Shown: piece by piece, positions 61,203 through 64,000 of the stretch
How the letters are laid out: each line of letters starts with the position of its first letter
Position numbering within the stretch: position 1 is the stretch's first letter
NCBI RefSeq assembly: GCF_016107705.1
Contig: NZ_JAEHGC010000005.1
Coordinates: forward strand, 294,582-358,581
Reading direction: 5' to 3'
DNA: 64,000 nt
Origin: Neobacillus cucumis
GTDB taxonomy: Bacteria; Bacillota; Bacilli; Bacillales_B; DSM-18226
The notes under the pieces: model-generated
Told to the model about the DNA's origin: nothing
Databases searched by the model: none
Seen by the model: the letters and a program-made list of their open reading frames with translations, nothing else
Position numbers and translations under genes: made by a program

Positions 61203-62471
61203 ATGGAAAATACGGAGACAAAGGAAACCGTTGAAAAAGCAATTCTTGTTGGATGCCAAACACAAGAGATGGACGATTTGCGTTTTCAATATTCGATGGA
61301 TGAATTGGCCTCCTTAACAGAGACAGCACAAGGTGAAGTCCTGATTTCGGTTGCTCAAAAACGTGAACGCATCCATCCAGCTACATACCTAGGCAAAGGG
61401 AAAGTCGAAGAATTAAAGGCATTAACGGAAGAACTTGACGCCAATCTAGTCATTTTTAATGATGAACTTTCCCCTAGCCAAAAGAGAAATTTAGCAGGGG
61501 AAATCAGTGCTCGGATTATTGATCGAACCCAGCTGATACTTGATATCTTTGCCCAAAGGGCACGTTCAAAGGAAGGAAAATTACAGGTAGAGCTCGCACA
61601 GCTCCAATATCTTTTACCGCGCCTAGCCGGACAGGGCACGGCTTTATCCCGTCTTGGTGCCGGAATTGGAACAAGAGGACCAGGGGAAACAAAGCTCGAG
61701 TCGGATCGGCGTCATATCCGCCGCAGGATTGATGATATTAAAGGACAGCTCTCTGTGATTGTCCAGCATCGAGACCGCTACAGAGAGAGACGAAAGAAAA
61801 ATAAAACCTTTCAAGTCGCCATCGTCGGCTACACGAATGCTGGAAAATCAACTTTGTTTAATCGTCTATCCGAGGCAGAGTCCTATGAAGAAAATCAGTT
61901 GTTTGCAACCCTTGATCCAATGACTCGGAAGTTAATTTTACCAAGCGGGTTCCTTGCCTTGATTACCGATACAGTTGGTTTTATACAGGATCTTCCGACC
62001 ACCCTGATTGCTGCCTTTCGCTCCACATTGGAAGAGGTGAAGGAAGCAGATCTGCTGCTTCATGTTGTCGATATGTCCAATCCTGATTATTTTCATCATG
62101 AAAAAACAGTTAATAAACTGCTTGAGGACTTAGAAGTTAAAGATATCCCGCAATTAACCGTCTATAATAAAAGGGATCAGAAGCACCCGGATTTTGTTCC
62201 GACTGCCAATACCCCATCTGTTTTTATTAGTGCATTTGACAAAGAGGATCGGAATGAGCTAAAAAGAAAAATGGAAAGTGTCGTTATTGAAGCGATGGTT
62301 CCATATCAAGTGGAAGTTCCATCGACTGAAGGAAAACTGTTGTCCTTATTAAAAAATGAAACCGTTTTGCGTGATCTCAGTTTTAATGAGGAAAGTCAGC
62401 TTTATCAATGCAGGGGATATTCACTTAGGGACCACCAGATAACAGGACAATTAGAGAAATTTAAAGTGTAG
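61203..62471 (+). CDS. hflX: Ribosome-associated GTPase HflX
   Basis: 422 aa. ATG 61203 has AAAGGAAG 7 bp upstream, while the ATG at 61197 is too close. N-terminal HflX domain with [14 protein letters not shown], a helical arm with the conserved [17 protein letters not shown], then the G domain: G1 [12 protein letters not shown] (~217), G3 DTVGFI, G4 NKRD (~325) and a C-terminal domain. It splits stalled 70S ribosomes under stress. In B. subtilis the equivalent is ynbA, followed by ynbB as here, with a 15-bp gap. Confidence 0.95.
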   Translation: MENTETKETVEKAILVGCQTQEMDDLRFQYSMDELASLTETAQGEVLISVAQKRERIHPATYLGKGKVEELKALTEELDANLVIFNDELSPSQKRNLAGEISARIIDRTQLILDIFAQRARSKEGKLQVELAQLQYLLPRLAGQGTALSRLGAGIGTRGPGETKLESDRRHIRRRIDDIKGQLSVIVQHRDRYRERRKKNKTFQVAIVGYTNAGKSTLFNRLSEAESYEENQLFATLDPMTRKLILPSGFLALITDTVGFIQDLPTTLIAAFRSTLEEVKEADLLLHVVDMSNPDYFHHEKTVNKLLEDLEVKDIPQLTVYNKRDQKHPDFVPTANTPSVFISAFDKEDRNELKRKMESVVIEAMVPYQVEVPSTEGKLLSLLKNETVLRDLSFNEESQLYQCRGYSLRDHQITGQLEKFKV

Positions 62472-62486
62472 AATAGGAGATACAAA

Positions 62487-63758
62487 ATGTTTCAACAGTT
62501 GAAAAATGGGGAAAACCTTCAGCCGATTGTCAAGGAAGTAGAGAGACAAGTTGCTGAGGTACATAAAAGGATTGAAGAAAGAGCTGAGGTAAATCAGTTT
62601 CGAGTGTTGCAAAGTTATCAAAAACATAAGGTAAGTGATTCGCATTTCATCCCGACAACAGGGTACGGCTATGATGACATTGGCCGAGATACATTGGAAT
62701 TAGTCTATGCAGATGTATTCGGGGGAGAGGCAGGTCTTGTCCGCCCGCAAATTATTTCCGGCACCCACGCGATTTCCATTGCATTATTTGGAGTACTCAG
62801 GCCGGGTGATGAGCTTTTATATATGACCGGAAAACCATATGATACGCTTGAAGAAATTGTTGGGATTCGCGGGAACGGGGTCGGGTCGTTAAAGGAATTT
62901 GGGATTAGCTATGATAGTGTATCTTTAAGTAGCAGGGGTTCAATTGATTGGGATTCGGTTGCAGCTAAAATCAAGCCGAATACCAAGATGATTGGTATCC
63001 AACGTTCAAAGGGCTATGCAACAAGACCATCGTTTACGATTGCTGAAATCAAAGAAATGATTGCATTTGTTAAAGAAATCAAAAGCGATGTTGTCGTGTT
63101 TGTGGACAATTGCTATGGTGAGTTTGTTGAAGAATTGGAGCCGTGTCATGTTGGGGCCGATCTAATGGCCGGTTCGTTGATCAAAAACCCTGGCGGCGGA
63201 ATTGCCAAGACGGGCGGCTATATAGTTGGGAAAAAACAGTGGGTTGAGGCTTGTTCTTACCGGATGACTTCACCTGGTATTGGCGCAGAAGCCGGTGCTT
63301 CTCTTTACAGTCTTCAGGAAATGTATCAAGGGTTTTTCCTTGCTCCGCATGTGGTGGGGGAAGCTGTGAAGGGTGCTGTGTTTACTGCGGCTATGCTTGA
63401 AAAATTGGGGATGAATTCATCACCAAAATGGGATTCGGAGCGGACAGATCTGATTCAAGCGGTACAATTTGATGACCGCGATAAAATGGTGGCTTTTTGC
63501 CAGGCCATTCAATTTGCCTCGCCGATTAATTCACATGTCACTCCGTATCCTGCTTATATGCCTGGCTATGAGGCCGATGTGATTATGGCGGCCGGAACCT
63601 TTGTTCAGGGAGCTAGCATTGAGCTTACGGCAGATGGTCCAATCCGGCCACCGTATGTGGCTTATGTTCAGGGCGGTCTCACCTATTCACATGTTAAAAT
63701 AGCTGTTTGCCTGGCAGTGGATCGTTTGCTGGAAAAGGGATTAATTCAACTAAATTAG
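62487..63758 (+). CDS. ynbB: Aluminium-resistance / methionine gamma-lyase-like PLP protein YnbB
   Basis: 423 aa, PLP-dependent fold-type I enzyme. Gly-rich phosphate loop and PLP-binding region: GYGYDDIGRDTLELVYADVFGGEAGLVRPQIISGTHAI (split over ~55-95), VFVDNCYGEFVEE, and SLIKNPGGGIAKTGGYIVG with the Schiff-base Lys (~235). It matches YnbB of B. subtilis (methionine gamma-lyase family). TAGGAG 7 bp before the ATG, in operon with hflX. The usual downstream glnR-glnA lies outside the window. Confidence 0.93.
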   Translation: MFQQLKNGENLQPIVKEVERQVAEVHKRIEERAEVNQFRVLQSYQKHKVSDSHFIPTTGYGYDDIGRDTLELVYADVFGGEAGLVRPQIISGTHAISIALFGVLRPGDELLYMTGKPYDTLEEIVGIRGNGVGSLKEFGISYDSVSLSSRGSIDWDSVAAKIKPNTKMIGIQRSKGYATRPSFTIAEIKEMIAFVKEIKSDVVVFVDNCYGEFVEELEPCHVGADLMAGSLIKNPGGGIAKTGGYIVGKKQWVEACSYRMTSPGIGAEAGASLYSLQEMYQGFFLAPHVVGEAVKGAVFTAAMLEKLGMNSSPKWDSERTDLIQAVQFDDRDKMVAFCQAIQFASPINSHVTPYPAYMPGYEADVIMAAGTFVQGASIELTADGPIRPPYVAYVQGGLTYSHVKIAVCLAVDRLLEKGLIQLN

Positions 63759-63819
63759 CTGAAACTATGAGGGTTGCTACTTGTGGCGGCCCTTTTTCGA
63801 GATTTTATAATCGGGCTAA

Positions 63820-64000
63820 GTGCCGGTGAAGGTGAAAACGTTGTTTGCGTGAGAACTTTGAGGTGTTCTAGGTGCCCGTGAAGGCGAAAAAATCGATTGA
63901 GTGGGAACTATCAGGGTCTCATAGAGCCCGTGAAGGCGAAGAAACCGATTGAGTGGGAACAATCAGGGCCTCATAGTGCCTATGAAGGTGAAAAAATCGA
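63820..64000 (+). repeat. 52-bp tandem repeat (3.5 units, cut by window end)
   Basis: Units start at 63820, 63872, 63924 and 63976, exactly 52 bp apart. Each begins with a GTGCC/GAGCCC-GTGAAGG core, then GAAAAAATCGATTGAGTGGGAAC (units 2-3, with small changes). Unit 1 is the most diverged. The array continues past the window. No reading frame of interest is seen. Confidence 0.85.

Noticed and set aside
63820..64000. CRISPR array
   Set aside because: Units are head-to-tail copies with no unique spacers between repeats, and no cas genes are near.

Overview
The window looks like chromosomal DNA of a low-GC, endospore-forming Bacillaceae bacterium (a Bacillus or Neobacillus relative). The right half keeps the Bacillus subtilis-like housekeeping order mutS-mutL ... 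miaA-hfq-spoVK-hflX-ynbB. Spore-linked genes are present (YyaC-like, YjcZ-like, DUF1657, spoVK), as is a SAM-I riboswitch in front of a MetE-like methyltransferase. Shine-Dalgarno sites are strong, and TTG and GTG starts are frequent.

Left chromosomal part (1-21.96 kb). It opens with the end of a 2-oxoacid dehydrogenase operon (E1-beta, E2). Then come a cell-wall amidase, a LysM/NlpC-P60 hydrolase, a PrsA-type foldase, and a PrpF-like isomerase divergent from a LysR regulator and followed by a CitMHS carboxylate transporter. After these are YyaC-like, DRE-TIM aldolase, alpha/beta hydrolase, BcrC-like phosphatase, DUF1657, the riboswitch-controlled MetE-like enzyme, an SPW-repeat membrane protein, an MFS transporter, a GH1 6-phospho-beta-glucosidase, a DUF4405 membrane cytochrome-like protein, YjcZ and a ZIP transporter. 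Several real small genes lie between them, including a pair of paralogous ~50-residue proteins.

Integrated element (21,964-43,547). A 43-bp perfect direct repeat, the 3' end of a tRNA-Arg(CCT) gene, brackets about 21.5 kb of AT-rich DNA; the intact tRNA gene is at the right end. The element has a tyrosine integrase, two Xis/AlpA-like HTH proteins, a P4/D5-type replication helicase with a repeat-bearing N-terminus, an iteron-like cluster after that gene, and TTTGGTGGCA-type arm sites inside both ends. No conjugation, capsid or terminase genes are visible, so it reads as a mobilisable or satellite-like genomic island. Its cargo looks like anti-phage defence. One part is an operon of a UvrD-Cas4-like helicase-nuclease plus a type III-like Mod/Res pair. 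The other is a tightly packed three-gene cassette between int and attR, made of a wHTH/nuclease-like protein, a Ser/Thr kinase and an unrecognised 401-residue protein. I recognise no described system in this cassette, and it is my best candidate for a new one. A decayed third copy of the tRNA end lies 0.8 kb outside attL and suggests repeated use of the site.

Right chromosomal part (43.55-64 kb). TIGR02206 membrane protein, mutS-mutL mismatch repair, a DMT transporter, small membrane proteins, a TetR regulator with repeated operator-like sites in front of a small gene, a pentapeptide-repeat protein, an ECF sigma factor with a DUF4179 partner, a DUF3231 gene with an apparent C-terminal frameshift, DUF456, mreBH, miaA-hfq, spoVK, a TRIC/UPF0126 protein, hflX and ynbB. 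The window ends inside a 52-bp tandem repeat.
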